Below are positions 46,401 through 57,500 of a DNA stretch of 64,000 nucleotides, piece by piece. The translations under genes and the position numbers were made by a program. The notes under the pieces were generated by a model, which searched no databases, was not told the DNA's origin, and worked only from the letters and a program-made list of their open reading frames with translations. How positions within the stretch are numbered: the first letter of the stretch is position 1; each line of letters starts with the position of its first letter. The DNA comes from Penium margaritaceum (lineage: Eukaryota > Streptophyta > Zygnematophyceae > Desmidiales > Peniaceae). The stretch is taken from assembly GCA_023375785.1 (NCBI GenBank), contig SZWC01008571.1:1-64000 (forward strand). Reading direction: 5' to 3'.

Positions 46401-48549
46401 GTACGTTTGGTTGTGTTGCGCACACTTTGGTGCAGGTACGTGAGGTGCGGAGCAAGCTGGACCCACGGACCCGCCTCTGTGTTTTCCTAGGGTATGAGAG
46501 TGGAAGCAAGGCGTACCGGCTCTTTGACCCAAGGAGGCAACAGATAATGCAAAGTCATGACGTCACGTTCAACGAGAAAAGCCGTTGGACAGACAAGGAG
46601 GCTGGTCTCTCCAAGAGGGGGGAGTGGCTGCCACTCCTTGAGTGGGAGACGGTGCAGGACGTGAATGAGGGTGACGTCCTCGTAGTAGCACCAGCCGGAG
46701 AGGATCGCCCAAGGGAAGGATGAGGGACAGGCTTTATTCCGGCCAGTTCGGATGAGGAATACAAAACACTGGAGATGGACGTGGAGGCGGGGAGTCAACC
46801 GATGTCTCCAAGGTCTCCGAGATAGGGGGATCAGGCGGTTTGAGTGGACAACACCAAAAGGGGACATCAACAACAACAACAAGTGCCTCAACAGCCCCAC
46901 ACAAGCAGCCGTGTGCGAAAAAGGACAAAGAGGTACGATGCCGACAAGGACATATGGACTGGGTTTGTACGAGCCTTCTTCACGCAAGAGGAGCCTCAAT
47001 CTGTGAAGGAGGCACTGCAGCAGTAGGATGGGACTAAGTGGGAGTGAGCAATAAAATCTGATGTTGCCTCCCACAAGGAGAACGGCACTTGGGAGCTGGT
47101 TGACCGGCTGGAGGGCAAGAAAGTTATCGGTTCCAAGTGGGTCTTTCCAAAGAAGCCCACAAAGAAGGGAGAGGTAGAGCACTGCAAGGTGTGGCTAGTG
47201 GCAAACGGGTATGATCAGAGAAAAGGGGAGCACTACGACAAGAACTTTCCACCGGTGGCCAAGTTTGCCTCCATCCGCACTATCCTCTCAATGGCAGCGG
47301 CACGCAACAACAAAATCCACCAAATGGACGTCAAAACTGCGTTCCTCAATGACGACCTCGACAAGGACGTCTACATGGAGGTGCTGGAGGGCATGGATGC
47401 ACCGCAGGGGAAGGTGTGTCGGCTTTGCAAGGCGCTCTATGGACTGAAGCAAGCTCCGCTCATGTGGTACCTCAAAATGGACAGTTTCATGGGTGAGCTT
47501 GGCTTCAATCGCTGCGAGGCGGATCATAGCGTGTACGTGCATAAGCAGCTGGGGCTCCACCAAATCTTTGTCCTTTATGTGGATGACCTCATCCTTGTGT
47601 CTTTGGATGAGGGGGAGCTTAAAAGCCTCAAGATAAAAGTTGGTGGCCGGTTCAAGATGATAGACACGGGCGAGCTTGACAACTACCTAGGCATCACCAT
47701 CAAGAGGGACCGCAAAGCACGCACGCTGGATATGGGGCAAGGAAAATACGTGCAAGAGGTGCTCCGCCGCTACAACATGCAGGATTGTAACCCCACCGGC
47801 ATGCATACGACAACATGTGGGGTGAGCTCGAGCATGGACCCAAGCACGAAGGACGAGAAGGAGGACATGGCTAGAGTACCATACCGGTCCGTAGTTGGCA
47901 TCATAATGTACGCCATGGTGGTGACACGGCTTGATCTTGCCTTTGCTTAGGGACACGTGAGCCGCTATGTTGCAGATCCGGGGCTACTACATTGGCAAGC
48001 AGTCAAGAGAATCCTCTGCTACTTGAAGGCGACGACATAATTGTGTTTGGAGGGGGAGCTCGGACTGACTCCCTTGAACTAGTTGGCTACTCTAATGCTG
48101 ACTGGACAGGTGATGTTGATGACCGCAAGTCCACATCGGGCTATGTTTTTGTGCTTGGTGGTGCAGCGGTGTCTTGGGCAAACCAAAAGCAGGATTGTGT
48201 GGCTCTTTCCATCACTGAGGCGGAATGCATTTTGCTCGTAGAAGCCGCAAAGGAGGCACTATGGCTGCGGTGACTGTTCAAGGAGATTGGAGTACCACAG
48301 AAGAAGCGGGCAGCGCTCAACGTTGACAACATGGGTGCCATCAGCCTGACCAGAAACTTTGTACTACAGCGGATGACCAAGAACATAGAGATCCGACATC
48401 ACTTTGCACGAGACCTCGTTGCAAAGGGTGATGTGTTTCTTGTGCACTACGGCACAAAGCACATGCTTGCTGATGCCATGACAAAGGCACAACCCAAGGA
48501 AAGGTATCATGCTACTTGCATGGAGCTTGGGCTTTCCCAAGCCTCTTGA
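46401..48549 (+). pseudogene. A3 integrase end, linker, RT and RNase H region (fossil)
   Basis: Integrase C-terminal FLGYESGSKAYRLFD lies near 46490. An acidic/glutamine-rich linker covers 46740-46920. RT runs about 47050-47950 with MDVKTAFLNDDLDKDVYM, LYGLKQAPLMWYLKMDSF and LYVDDLILVSLDEG. RNase H runs about 48060-48549 with RHHFARDLVAKGDVFLVHYG near 48395. Broken. Confidence 0.87.
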
Positions 48550-48600
48550 GTTGCACGTTGAGCATGGACAACTGCCATGGGTGACGCGCAAGGAGGAGAT

Positions 48601-49301
48601 TGTTATGAAAATGCTCCTCATCATGGCACGAGTGACTCAAAAAGCTAACACCAAAAAGACAAGCCCACGTGGCTTAGTGGTTAATGATGTTCACCTCTAG
48701 AGGCAGAGGCCCGAGCTCAAGTCCCACAAGTTCAATTTCTGCCCTGCCTCAAGGGAGGAGAAAAAAAGATGCCAAGAAGCTAGCTCAACCTCTAGAGTTC
48801 CTTTTTATACTTCTAGAAGGATAGAAGAGGGTCCAGGAAGGTGGCACACCTTCTAGAAGGGGTGACTTGTCCTACAAGGCATCTAGAGGTGTCTTGGTCT
48901 TCTGAATACCTTTCCTCCTACTAGAAGCAAGCTGAGGAATCTAGGAAGGGGCAGAAGCTTCTAGAGGAAGGAAGGGATGTCTAACTAGGTGGGAAAAAGG
49001 ACAGCCTACCAAGGGCCACTCTAGAAGTCATAGAATCTGCTAGGAAGCTTCAAATCTGGCATGCTTTGGTGTTGTGGAAAGCTTAGATCAGAGGCTATAA
49101 AATGCCATTGCTTATAAGCCTTGATTTTGATTCAATTCCCAGTCAATTGAGGCAAAAACTATTGCCTCACTCTCTGACCACTTTTCTGCCATCCTTGGAA
49201 ACAGTTGCGTCCACAGTTTCAGTCTCTCCAAAAACTGTTGGTGGTGTGAACCAGCCACTACAAGGGACCCTCCAGTGTGCACACTCACCCTCACGCCAAT
49301 A
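48601..49301 (+). repeat. 3' LTR of A3
   Basis: Starts TGTTATGAAAATGCTCC after a polypurine tract. It has TTCTAGAA-type motifs, TATAAAA at 49096 and the GGTGTGAACCAGCC segment shared with the other A LTRs. B5 integrase resumes at 49302. Confidence 0.88.
48670..48724 (+). promoter_or_regulatory. tRNA-like A box/B box module in A3 3' LTR
   Basis: A box TGGCTTAGTGGTTAATG at 48670 and B box AGCTCAAGTCC at 48714, spacing 44 bp. Confidence 0.6.
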
Positions 49302-49394
49302 GTAAGAAGCCGTACGTGTACTTCATGAAGCGAAAAGGCAAGGTCCTGGATCGGATGAAGGAGTACGTTGTAGCGGTGGAGAGGCAGACTGGGG

Positions 49395-49910
49395 CCAACA
49401 GAATAGAAAAGAGCACAATGTTACTTGCCGTCCGTTCCTAGCATTTTAGCTAAGAGAAGATATCACCGTCAGGATCACGGTTCCACACTAAGAAGCTCCT
49501 AGGATATCACTTGCTAGCAACTGTGTCAACATAACACTTGGCCACTTTAGCACGAGATGCTAGTCAGAGACTAACTCCTTAGGCTTAGTCCAACTAGTGT
49601 CTACTTTATACTTTTCCTTATTTGGACAGCTTTGTGAGCAGAGTCTAAGGCCAGATTGTATGTTTAGAATGAGGAATGAGCCTAGTACATGTTATCCTAG
49701 GCAAGGCATCTAAGGTGTGTGGGTTGTGGCACTTTTAAGGTTTGGCCACTCCACACTACCTCACCAGCTCACCAATTGGCGCATCCATTGAGAACCAAGT
49801 GGCACATCCTCCTCGTGCATGGAGTAATGTCATGGAACCTTCCTCTGTGAAAGAAGGTAAGGAAAAAATGATCCTGCCTACATAAAGGCTCGATCGCAAG
49901 ACTTGTTTTT
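49395..49910. repeat. Unclassified 510-bp repeat, copy 2
   Basis: Homologous in order and length to 19113-19625 and inserted in B5 integrase. The following 140 bp to the family D LTR have no counterpart in copy 1. A weak inverted match exists between its start (GGCCAACAGAATAG) and the reverse complement of 50029-50047 (GGCCAATGCTATTGTATAG), which would make it a TIR element of about 650 bp. This is unproven. Confidence 0.6.
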
Positions 49911-50049
49911 CCGAAGTCAAATGTGATGTATATTGTGCCACACAACCGTTGTTTTGCTTGAACTTGAAACATGGACGAGGTTTGGGGGAATAACTCCAAG
50001 GGAACAGTGTCTATCCAACCTTTTTTCTATACAATAGCATTGGCCAAGG

Positions 50050-50575
50050 TGAAGGACAGCTTCCTAGCACTGCTGTTGCTGGCGTGGCAATACAGGCCGG
50101 CCAGCTAACTCACTAGCACACACAGGTGGAGGTGCGAACAGCAAGGGGTTGGCTAGGGACACAAACAAAGTGTCATAAGCTGCAAATACTGAATTGTGCA
50201 GAGAGAGATAACAACTGAGGACTAGATAGCCTGAATAGTGGTTCTGACCTGGTGGGTGCACACACATGCGGCGTACAAGGGCGCACATTTTCTAGCAGGA
50301 CAAAAAAGTGGGAAAAACATAGTTTTGGGCATAACTCCCTGCAAACATGTCAGAACGACAGGCCGTCTAAACCAGAACGCCCGCTCAGACAAGAGCTACG
50401 TCCTGATAGGCTGCACGCCTATGTGCTATCCCATAGCACGAGTCTAAATAAGAAGAAGGTCTTCTGGGCGCCTGTCCGGCCGCCGTTCTTCCGCCATCGT
50501 AGCCACGTCAGGGATTTGTACGTGAATGGACATGACCCGAGGGGTCATCGTGAGCCATGTACGACACACACAACA
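50050..50575 (-). repeat. 3' LTR of D
   Basis: A 526-bp LTR. Minus strand start TGTTGTGTGTGTCGTACATGG is preceded by the polypurine tract ATGGGGGAGTAT, and it ends GCTGTCCTTCA. Confidence 0.9.
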
Positions 50576-50794
50576 ATACTCCCCCATGACCGGAGGGCAA
50601 CAAACGTCCATGCACATAAAGACAGTAACGATGTACAGAGCAGGGAACACACAGATGCTGTAGGCTGCAAGCACAGCACACGCAAGGTGTCACATGAGGA
50701 GTCAACCTGCAACAAGAATGGGGCAGAGTCCCACGGAACGAGTGGCCGCATGAAACTTTGAACAACCCAGAGCCTTGGTCAGGAAATCTGCGCA

Positions 50795-52240
50795 CTACCT
50801 ATCAGTCCCCACGTGGATGACTCGGATCTCACCGCGGTCAACCAGATCACGCAAAAAGAGGTGCTTGACATTGGTGTGCTTTGTGTGTGCACGAAACACA
50901 CTTGAGTTCTTGGCGATGGCCTCTGCGCTCATGTTGTCACACCGAAGGACCACGGAGGAATGGGACTGACGCAATTCACCTAGCAGGCGGACAAGCCAGA
51001 CACACTCGGCTGCACCGGTGCCCAGAGCAACATACTCTACCTCTGTAGTGCTACGTGCGATGCATCCTTGCTTCCCAGTGCGCAAGGACACCGTAGTGCC
51101 GCCAATGAGTAAGATGTAGCCGGTGCGGCTCTTGCCATCTCAACTCCACGCCCAGTCACTATCTGTGTACCCATTGAGCACAACAGACACTTGCTCACAA
51201 AAGCATAGGCTAAAGCGTGCAGTGGATAGGATGTAGCGCACACACCGGACAACTGCCTCCAGTGTTCGCTGGCGTGGAGCCTGCGAGAATTGGGGGAGCA
51301 GGTTGACAGTGAAGGCAATATTGGGCCGTGTCATGGTGGCCGGGTACATGAGCGAGCCAATGACTCGCAGGTAAAGGGTCACGTTGAATGGCTCCCCCAG
51401 GTCGGCTGGATCATCCACCTTCAGAGCACCCTGCCGTTCAGTGTTCATGGGCGTGGAGGTCGTGCGGAGGATAGTGAGGAGATCAGCAAAGCGCTCCCCC
51501 ATAGCCTCTGCGTAGCGTGCCTGATGGACACGGAGAGTGCGGTGGACACGGTCGTGCACGATCTCCATCCCCAGAAAAACAGAGGCCTTGCCAAGGTCTT
51601 TCATCTTGTAGGTAGAGGAGAGAACGGCCTTGGCAGCGTTCACTACTCCCAGGTCGGGCGAGGCGATCACAAGATCATCCACATAGCCGAGGACGGAAGC
51701 GAGCGGTGCTGGGGACAATGAGAGGAACAGGGACGGGTCAGAATCACTCTGTATGTACCCAACGTGCCTCAGCATGCTGGTGATCTCCTAATTCCAGTAG
51801 CAAGGTGACTGCTTCAGGCCGTACAAGGCCTTCCGCAGCCGGTACACGCGATCGGTACCATCCTCAAAGCCGGGTGGCTGGATCATGTTAATCTCCTCCT
51901 CAAGGTCCACGTTCAGAAACGCGTTGTTGACATCCATTTGATGGAGCCCCCAATTGTGCTTTGCCGCCAAGCTCAGCAACGTGAGCGTGGTCGTCATCCG
52001 GCCAACAGGGGCAAAGGTCTTGGTATAGTCCACACCAAGGACCTGGGAGAAGCCTTTTACAGTCAGGCGGGCTTTGTTGCGCTCCATAGTGCCGTCTAGT
52101 TGGAGCTTCTAGCGTAGGACCCACTTGGCCTTGATGGCCTTGCGGTTCTTTGGCAAGTCCACCAGCTAAAAGACGCCGTGCTGTTGAATGGCATGGAGCT
52201 TAGCCTGGCAGGCAGCACGCCACTACTCAGCGTCAGGGGC
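50795..52240 (-). pseudogene. D reverse transcriptase and RNase H region (fossil)
   Basis: On the minus strand RT has the strand-entry segment MERNKARLTVKGFSQVLG near 52070, MDVNNAFLNVDLEEE near 51930, LRKALYGLKQSPCYWN near 51815 and the catalytic GYVDDLVIASPD near 51685. RNase H has STTEVEYVALGTGAAECVWL near 51045, LRCDNMSAEAIAKN near 50950 and HTKHTNVKHLFLRDLV near 50890. The signatures are plant-type copia, clearly different in detail from families A and B. Broken, but RT is long and open. Confidence 0.9.
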
Positions 52241-52514
52241 TAACAAGGCCTCAGGCTGACTGGTGGGATCAGGAGACAATGGATGTGTACTGCGTGTGGC
52301 CAGGACATATGCCGCACAGGGAGGGTCGACCGTCACCATGGACTCAGCGGTGACACAAGCGAGACCGCACTCATGAGCAAGTAGTGCCATGCGAGCTGAA
52401 CACCCAGGGTGAACCTCCACGAGGCCGCGAGTACTTTGGCCGAGGGCCTTCGTGCCAGGGTCACCCCTCACGACGCTGTGTGTGGTGCGAGGATGGAGGT
52501 GTCCGCCGGTAAGG

Positions 52515-52946
52515 CTGCACACCGGTACGGAACCGCGGTTTTGAGAATGGAACCGGAACCGCGGTTCCGGTTCCAGCTCAGAACCGGAACCGCGGTTCCT
52601 CACGGAACCGCGGTTCTAGTCACGATTCCACAGAATTTCTTCTCGAACATGACGCATGATTGGCTACCACTACCATGGTTTTTTCCACAAAGACAAGGTA
52701 AAGTCCTTCCACACTCCATAATTGTATGTGGGTAATTGATTGAAGTGCTCACATGGCCTCAAAGGGTGCCACATCAGCAAAAACAGCCTAAAACCTCCCC
52801 CCTCCCCACTCATTATCCCCTCCGTAGACATGGGCTCAGGAACCGCGGTTCCTGGACGGTTCCAGAATCCTGGAAGCGGAACCGCGGTTCCGGTTCCAGA
52901 ACCGGAACCGCGTTTCCGTAACCGCGATTCCTGGAACCTGTGTGCA
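52515..52946. mobile_element. Foldback/MITE-like element with GGAACCGCGGTTCC palindromes
   Basis: A 432-bp insertion in the D linker. Its ends are inverted: TGCACACCGGTACGG at the left and, reading the other strand, TGCACACAGGTTCC at the right. Each arm of about 105 bp holds four copies of the 14-bp palindrome GGAACCGCGGTTCC or near-matches, several extended by CGGTTCC. The central 210 bp lacks them and codes for nothing. The symmetrical subterminal repeats look like transposase-binding sites (inference from DNA transposons with subterminal repeats). No clear target duplication is visible. The right flank is itself a palindrome, CCCGGCGGACCGCCGGG, at 52947-52963. Confidence 0.6.
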
Positions 52947-53179
52947 CCCGGCGGACCGCCGGGCGCCCGTGTGTAGGGTTTCGATGGGGCTTGAGCAGTG
53001 GTTGCTGCGGACTCACATGCTGGTGTGGATAGCATGGAAGGCGTGTCACTAGAGGATCGCGCGGCTGCAGATGGACCCACGGTACACGCGGGCACGTCAG
53101 CGGCCGGAGGCAAGGACGGCTCTTAGCTAGACATGGACGCGGGTGCAAAATCAGGAAGGGCCACAGACGCACACACAGA

Positions 53180-54660
53180 CTAAGGATCGGGCATGGCCTC
53201 AGACATAGAGGTGGACTCGGAAGCAGACTCGGACACGGGCGAGAGCAGAGAGTCGGGGCCGGAGGAGCAAGCCGCAGATGGAACGAGACTAGGGATGCTA
53301 GTGGGCACAACCTCTGGAGAGAGCTCTTGGGGTGTTGGCGACGGATTGACCGCATTGGCACACCCAGGGGCATGAGCACCACGAAGATCGTGGATGTGAG
53401 CAAGGTCGTGGAATACAAGGTGCTTGAAGAAGAGAGCATCACTGGACTCCACGATGCGGCGTCGCTCAGGGTCCCACAACTGCCAGGCCTTTGACCGCAG
53501 TGCCACGCCGACGAAGGCGCACATGCGGCCGCGCGGAGAGATCTTGCTCCCCTACTGCTATTGCATGAGCCAGACACAGGCAAGGAAGCCCCAGACATGG
53601 GCCATGCGCAAATCTGGGTGACGCCAGTACCACAGCTCATACGGCGTGTAGTGACCTGGAAGGGGGCCGTGTGGAATGCGGTTCTAGGCCCAGGTCATGT
53701 ATGCCATGCCCTTGAAGGCAAAGGCCTCAGGCATGGCGCTGTCGGCGCGCATAGCATGGATCGCGTCCTCCATGGTGCGGTTCCAACGCTCCGAGACACC
53801 ATTCTGCTGGGAGGTGGCGGGAGCGAAGAGGTTGTGGATGACACCAAGCTCGGTGAAGGAGCAGGCCATGTCCCCGAGGTGCTCGCCACCACGGTCAGAG
53901 CAAAAGGTCTGAAGGCGGCGGTGGGACTGGCATTAGGCCATGACCAGTCTGAAGACAGTGATGGCGGCATTGCTCTTCTGGCGCAGAGTGTAGACCGAGA
54001 GCATGCGCGTGAAGTCATCAGTCACCTTCAGGACGTAACCGCCGTTGTCCTCCTGAAACTCGACAGGGAGCAGACCCATGAGGTCGGAGTGGACAAACTC
54101 TAAGGGTCGACGAGCCGTGGAGGCAGACTCCGGATAGGTGGACCAGTGCATTTTGCCTTTAGCACATGACGGGGACTCGGACGTGGGTGTCTCCTCAAAG
54201 GACGCCACATCAAGACCGAGAGCAGGCTGAGTGCGGATCAGCCTCTCGACAGCCCCCAGGTGTACATGAAACCCAGAGATGTGATAGAGATCATTGATGA
54301 CCGTCCCACAAAGGATGGTCTCTTGGGTGTCGTGCACAAAGATGCGAGCATCAGTAGCCGTGTGTGTAACACGCAGGCCCACCTTGGTGCAAGCACGTAC
54401 AGACAGCACGCTCAGTTCGATATCAGGGACAAAGAGGACGTCGGAGATGTACACGATACTAGCAGGCACGGTGAAATGCACAACCCCAATCCCATGGACA
54501 GGGACCTCATGGCCAATTGTAGCGCGAATAGAGCAAACAGCGCCTACGGGATGCGGGACGACAAATGCGTCACGATGACACATCATGTGATGGGTGGCAC
54601 CGGAGTCAACGACCAAGGTGGCATTTGTGACACGCGTACAAGGGGCAACATAGCACTCAT
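53180..54660 (-). pseudogene. D protease and integrase region (fossil)
   Basis: On the minus strand protease has ATLVVDSGATHHMMCHRD near 54610, which includes the aspartic protease motif, and LFVPDIELSVLSVRACTKVG near 54420. GAG-pre-integrase lies about 54300-54150. Integrase shows FVHSDLMGLLPVEFQ near 54090, VTDDFTRMLSVYTLRQKSNA near 54010 and the segment FAPATSQQNGVSERWNRTME near 53800. The C-terminal FVGVALRSKAWQLWDPERRR lies near 53500. A Ser/Pro-rich linker follows to about 53180. Broken. Confidence 0.88.
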
Positions 54661-54899
54661 TGACAGAGCAGGGTGCGGCAGCAGGGCGCTTGGCGGGTGA
54701 CACGATAAGGCAACGAACGAAGCACACATGAGATGCATGTAGCCAAGGAACATCATCAGGTCTGTCACGCGCACACGACTGGACATGGGGACCACCACAA
54801 GTGTCATCACACAATGACACAGGCAATCCATATGCTGTAGGACCCCTTGCCTCAGTCAACTCACTCGCACCTCCCTCAGATGAGCACAAGGCAAGAAGC

Positions 54900-56370
54900 T
54901 GGTGCAGCTCGGCGATCATCATGTCTTAGACAAGCACCTGGTCGCAAGGGTCAGCTGGAGAGCTTGCTATGACAGCGGGCTACTCTGGGACGGCAGCGGC
55001 AATGGCGGCAGAGCGAGCGGTCACACTGGACGTCTAGCGCACGTGCGCCTCATGCGCTTGCTCTAGCTGACGCGTGATCTTCGTCCAGTCCAATGGGCGT
55101 TCCGTCAGGCGAGAATAATCAGGGTAGCAATGGTCATCCCTCCGGGTGAAGCACACTCGTCAGTGGCCCGTCGTACTCTCAGAGCCGCTGCTGGTGCTGC
55201 TATTGCTGCTACCGTTACTACTGCTCTTGTTCCCGCTGCTACTACTATGGCTGATACTGCTCGTGCGGGTACCGTTGCTGGTCCCACCGCTATAGCCCAG
55301 GGCTAAGAATTTGCGGCCCATCTTCTGTTGAGCTGTTGCCATTGTTGTAGATTGCGGGAAGGGGGATGCGGCGGCAACTGCAACCAAAGCAGTACTGCGG
55401 CGTGCACGGTTCGCTGCGTCCATGCCGGCGACCTCTAGAAGGTGAAGGGTGGCCCAGCGTAGCAAGGTCCCGTCGCTTCCCATGTCGTGTAGCATGGTCT
55501 GATCGAAGTTGTTGAAGATGCACGCATAGTCGCGACGGATGCCGTAGAGCATGATTTGAACGACGGAGTACTATGCAGGGGCATCGTCTCCCAGCTACTC
55601 GTGCAGCCGGATCGCTCGGCGCCAGTAGTCATGTACGGAGTCCTGAGCAGTCTGGGAGAGGGAGTTGAAGTCGGTGAGGCGCTGGGATGTCATGGTCAAG
55701 GTGGCTCCCTCAAAAAGGGTAACAGCCAGTGCCCATGCCGCGCAAGGGTCAGCTCCCGTGCTGGTCAGTGGGCCGCCAAGGAAACAAATGAAGTCCTTGG
55801 TGAAGTCCGGGGCAGCCTTTATCAGGCCGGAGGCAGCGCGGACCCCCATCTACGTCTCGGCAGGATCAGATGCCTGGAAAGGGGTGAGGTAGTAGGCAAG
55901 GACTCTCTCAATCATGGCCCACATGCAAAAACGTGGCTCCCACCACTTATAGTTGTTCCCAGTACGGAAGACGGGCGGGTCTGTCTTAAACCACTTGGGT
56001 GGCTTGACCGTCGGAAGAGCAATGGCGGAAGCCACTGCGGGACCGGGCATAGAGGAGCATTCCCTTGCCCAGGCGTGTCCGTAGAGCCAGCTCCTCAAGG
56101 CTCAGAGGGCAATGAGATGAGCTCAGACCAGCGTCAGTGCAGGAGCTCATGCCCTGGAGGGCAGCATTTCCCTCACGTGCTCAGCGGCGCGCCTTCAGGC
56201 AGAGGATTCGTGCTCGCATCAATTCCTCCTCACCTTCCATGCCAGAGTCGGAAAGGGTCTCCACGACCTCATCGGCATTGCCGCCATGAGCGATGTGGTC
56301 CTTGCTTGCGTCTGCTGACTGATGCTGCTGCTGTTGAGGTAGTAAGCTCCTGATGATGTCCTGCACTTAG
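54900..56370 (-). pseudogene. D gag region (fossil)
   Basis: On the minus strand, open stretches read PPKWFKTDPPVFRTGNNYKW near 56000, AALTMTSQ-like segments near 55690 and MLYGIRRDYACIFNNFD near 55540, then a Ser/Gly/Asn-rich tail near 55200-55330. Its position between leader and protease and its length fit a copia gag, but I cannot name the gag subfamily. Broken. Confidence 0.65.
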
Positions 56371-56544
56371 CGACCTGCCTCATCAAAGTATGGCAGCTCT
56401 CTGCTTGAAAGTCAGCCAACGCGCGCACCTGGCATGCCAGTGTCGTCAGACTGGGAGGCCGCTACTACTGCTGTTGTTGCGACTGTAACTGTTGCAGCTG
56501 CTGTTGCTACTAGTAGTGTTGCGGCTGTGACTACTATTGGGGCT

Positions 56545-56566
56545 GTTGTTGCTACTGCTGCTGCTG

Positions 56567-56605
<39 letters not shown>

Positions 56606-56610
56606 TTGCT
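56545..56610. repeat. ACT/GCT trinucleotide repeat in the D leader
   Basis: Imperfect CTG and ACT triplets from about 56460, pure ACT for about 40 bp near 56565-56605. Simple-sequence expansion. Confidence 0.8.
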
Positions 56611-56739
56611 GTTGCTACTACCGCTCTAGTGAAGATGGTGGCGGACGGCGTTGGCCATTGACGGAGTTGTCCTCGACAGTTGCGTCTGTGGCGGCGCTTT
56701 TGGGAGTGAGTTTCAGCATAATTGCCCGTTCCTCCCTTT

Positions 56740-57420
56740 TTTTTTTGTTGCGGAACACCTTGGCGGAACACCTCACAACGGAACACCTCCGCGGAACACC
56801 TCCGCGGAACACCTCCACATAATACCTCACCACAGAATTTCCATGGACTCCCGCAAAACACCTCGGACTTGTCCCATAATAGCCACCGTAGTCGCGTTAA
56901 TGCAAAACATGATGGGGTGCCGCAAACTATTGAACCCATCCGTTAGTGTGTTCCGCGACCACCGCAGAGCTGCCGCGACTGGCGACCGTGGACCTGCCGA
57001 GGAACGGCAGCGGCCTCACGGCCACGGAGCACCATGGAGCACCGCCGGTGTGTTCCAGAACCACCGCAGTGCTACCGCGGTGGAACGCAGTGGATCCACG
57101 GAATGCCACGGATCTGCCGTGGCACCATCACCGTGGGATGATGAACTTTCGAACGCAGCGTGCGACCGCGGTAGATCCGCGGCACCGTCATCGTGTTCCG
57201 TTGCGGCCGCGAAATTGCCGTGTTCGCTGCAGAGATCTCGTCACCGCAGAGTACCGCGGAGTTTCCGCAAAGTGGCTTCTGCTATTGCGGAGCGGCCGTG
57301 AAACTTCGCGGTGAACTCCGCGGAGTTTTGAAGAAAGCGGTCGGAGTTGTGGTGGATCCTCCCAGGACCTCTCGCAGAGACAGTGGACGCTATTGTTGTT
57401 GATGTTACTCAAGGCAACGG
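56740..57420. repeat. CCGCGG/GGAACACCTC short-motif repeats in the D leader
   Basis: 56748-56835 is a short tandem array of GGAACACCTCCGC-type units. The next 580 bp are unusually dense in CCGCGG, ACCGCAG, GTGTTCC and CACGGA motifs in both orientations. The shared GGAAC and CCGCGG vocabulary with the foldback element at 52515 suggests common origin. The boundaries are approximate. Confidence 0.5.
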
Positions 57421-57488
57421 CTGCAATCGCTCACTGCTACTATAGTTGCTGCGCCTCTGCTACGCAGCTGTACGAGCACTGGCTCGCT

Positions 57489-57500
57489 GCTCTGATACCA
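57489..57500 (-). other. Primer-binding site of D (canonical 3'-end type)
   Basis: Minus strand TGGTATCAGAGC abuts the LTR end. It is complementary to the 3' end of plant initiator tRNA-Met, the usual plant copia primer site. Confidence 0.92.

Larger units (their letters stand above)
37426..49301 (+). mobile_element. Ty1/copia element A3 (outer), carrying A2 in its 5' LTR
   Basis: Plus-strand family A element of about 5.6 kb once A2 is set aside. The 5' LTR is in two parts, 37426-37672 and 43921-44370, with A2 between them. The primer site starts at 44371, gag-pol spans 44439-48549, the polypurine tract is 48590-48600 and the 3' LTR 48601-49301. The flanks GCAGG and GTAAG are a worn 5-bp target duplication in B5 integrase. 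LTRs are roughly 85% alike by eye, so it is older than A2. It is broken, with perhaps ten to twenty breaks. Confidence 0.88.
34837..49394 (+). mobile_element. Ty1/copia element B5, split by element A3
   Basis: Plus-strand family B fossil. The LTR is 34837-35756, the primer site follows from 35757, and gag through integrase run about 35880-37425. Element A3 (with A2 inside it) was inserted at 37425/37426. The integrase resumes at 49302-49394 (SKKPYVYFMKRKGKVLD segment), where the second copy of the 510-bp repeat begins. Nothing further of B5 (RT, RNase H, 3' LTR) is visible. It is broken, with many breaks, and older than A3. Confidence 0.82.

Noticed and set aside
56412-56939. Valine/threonine-rich frames around the ACT repeat as a structural protein
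   Set aside because: Generated by the trinucleotide repeat within the D leader; no conserved domain.
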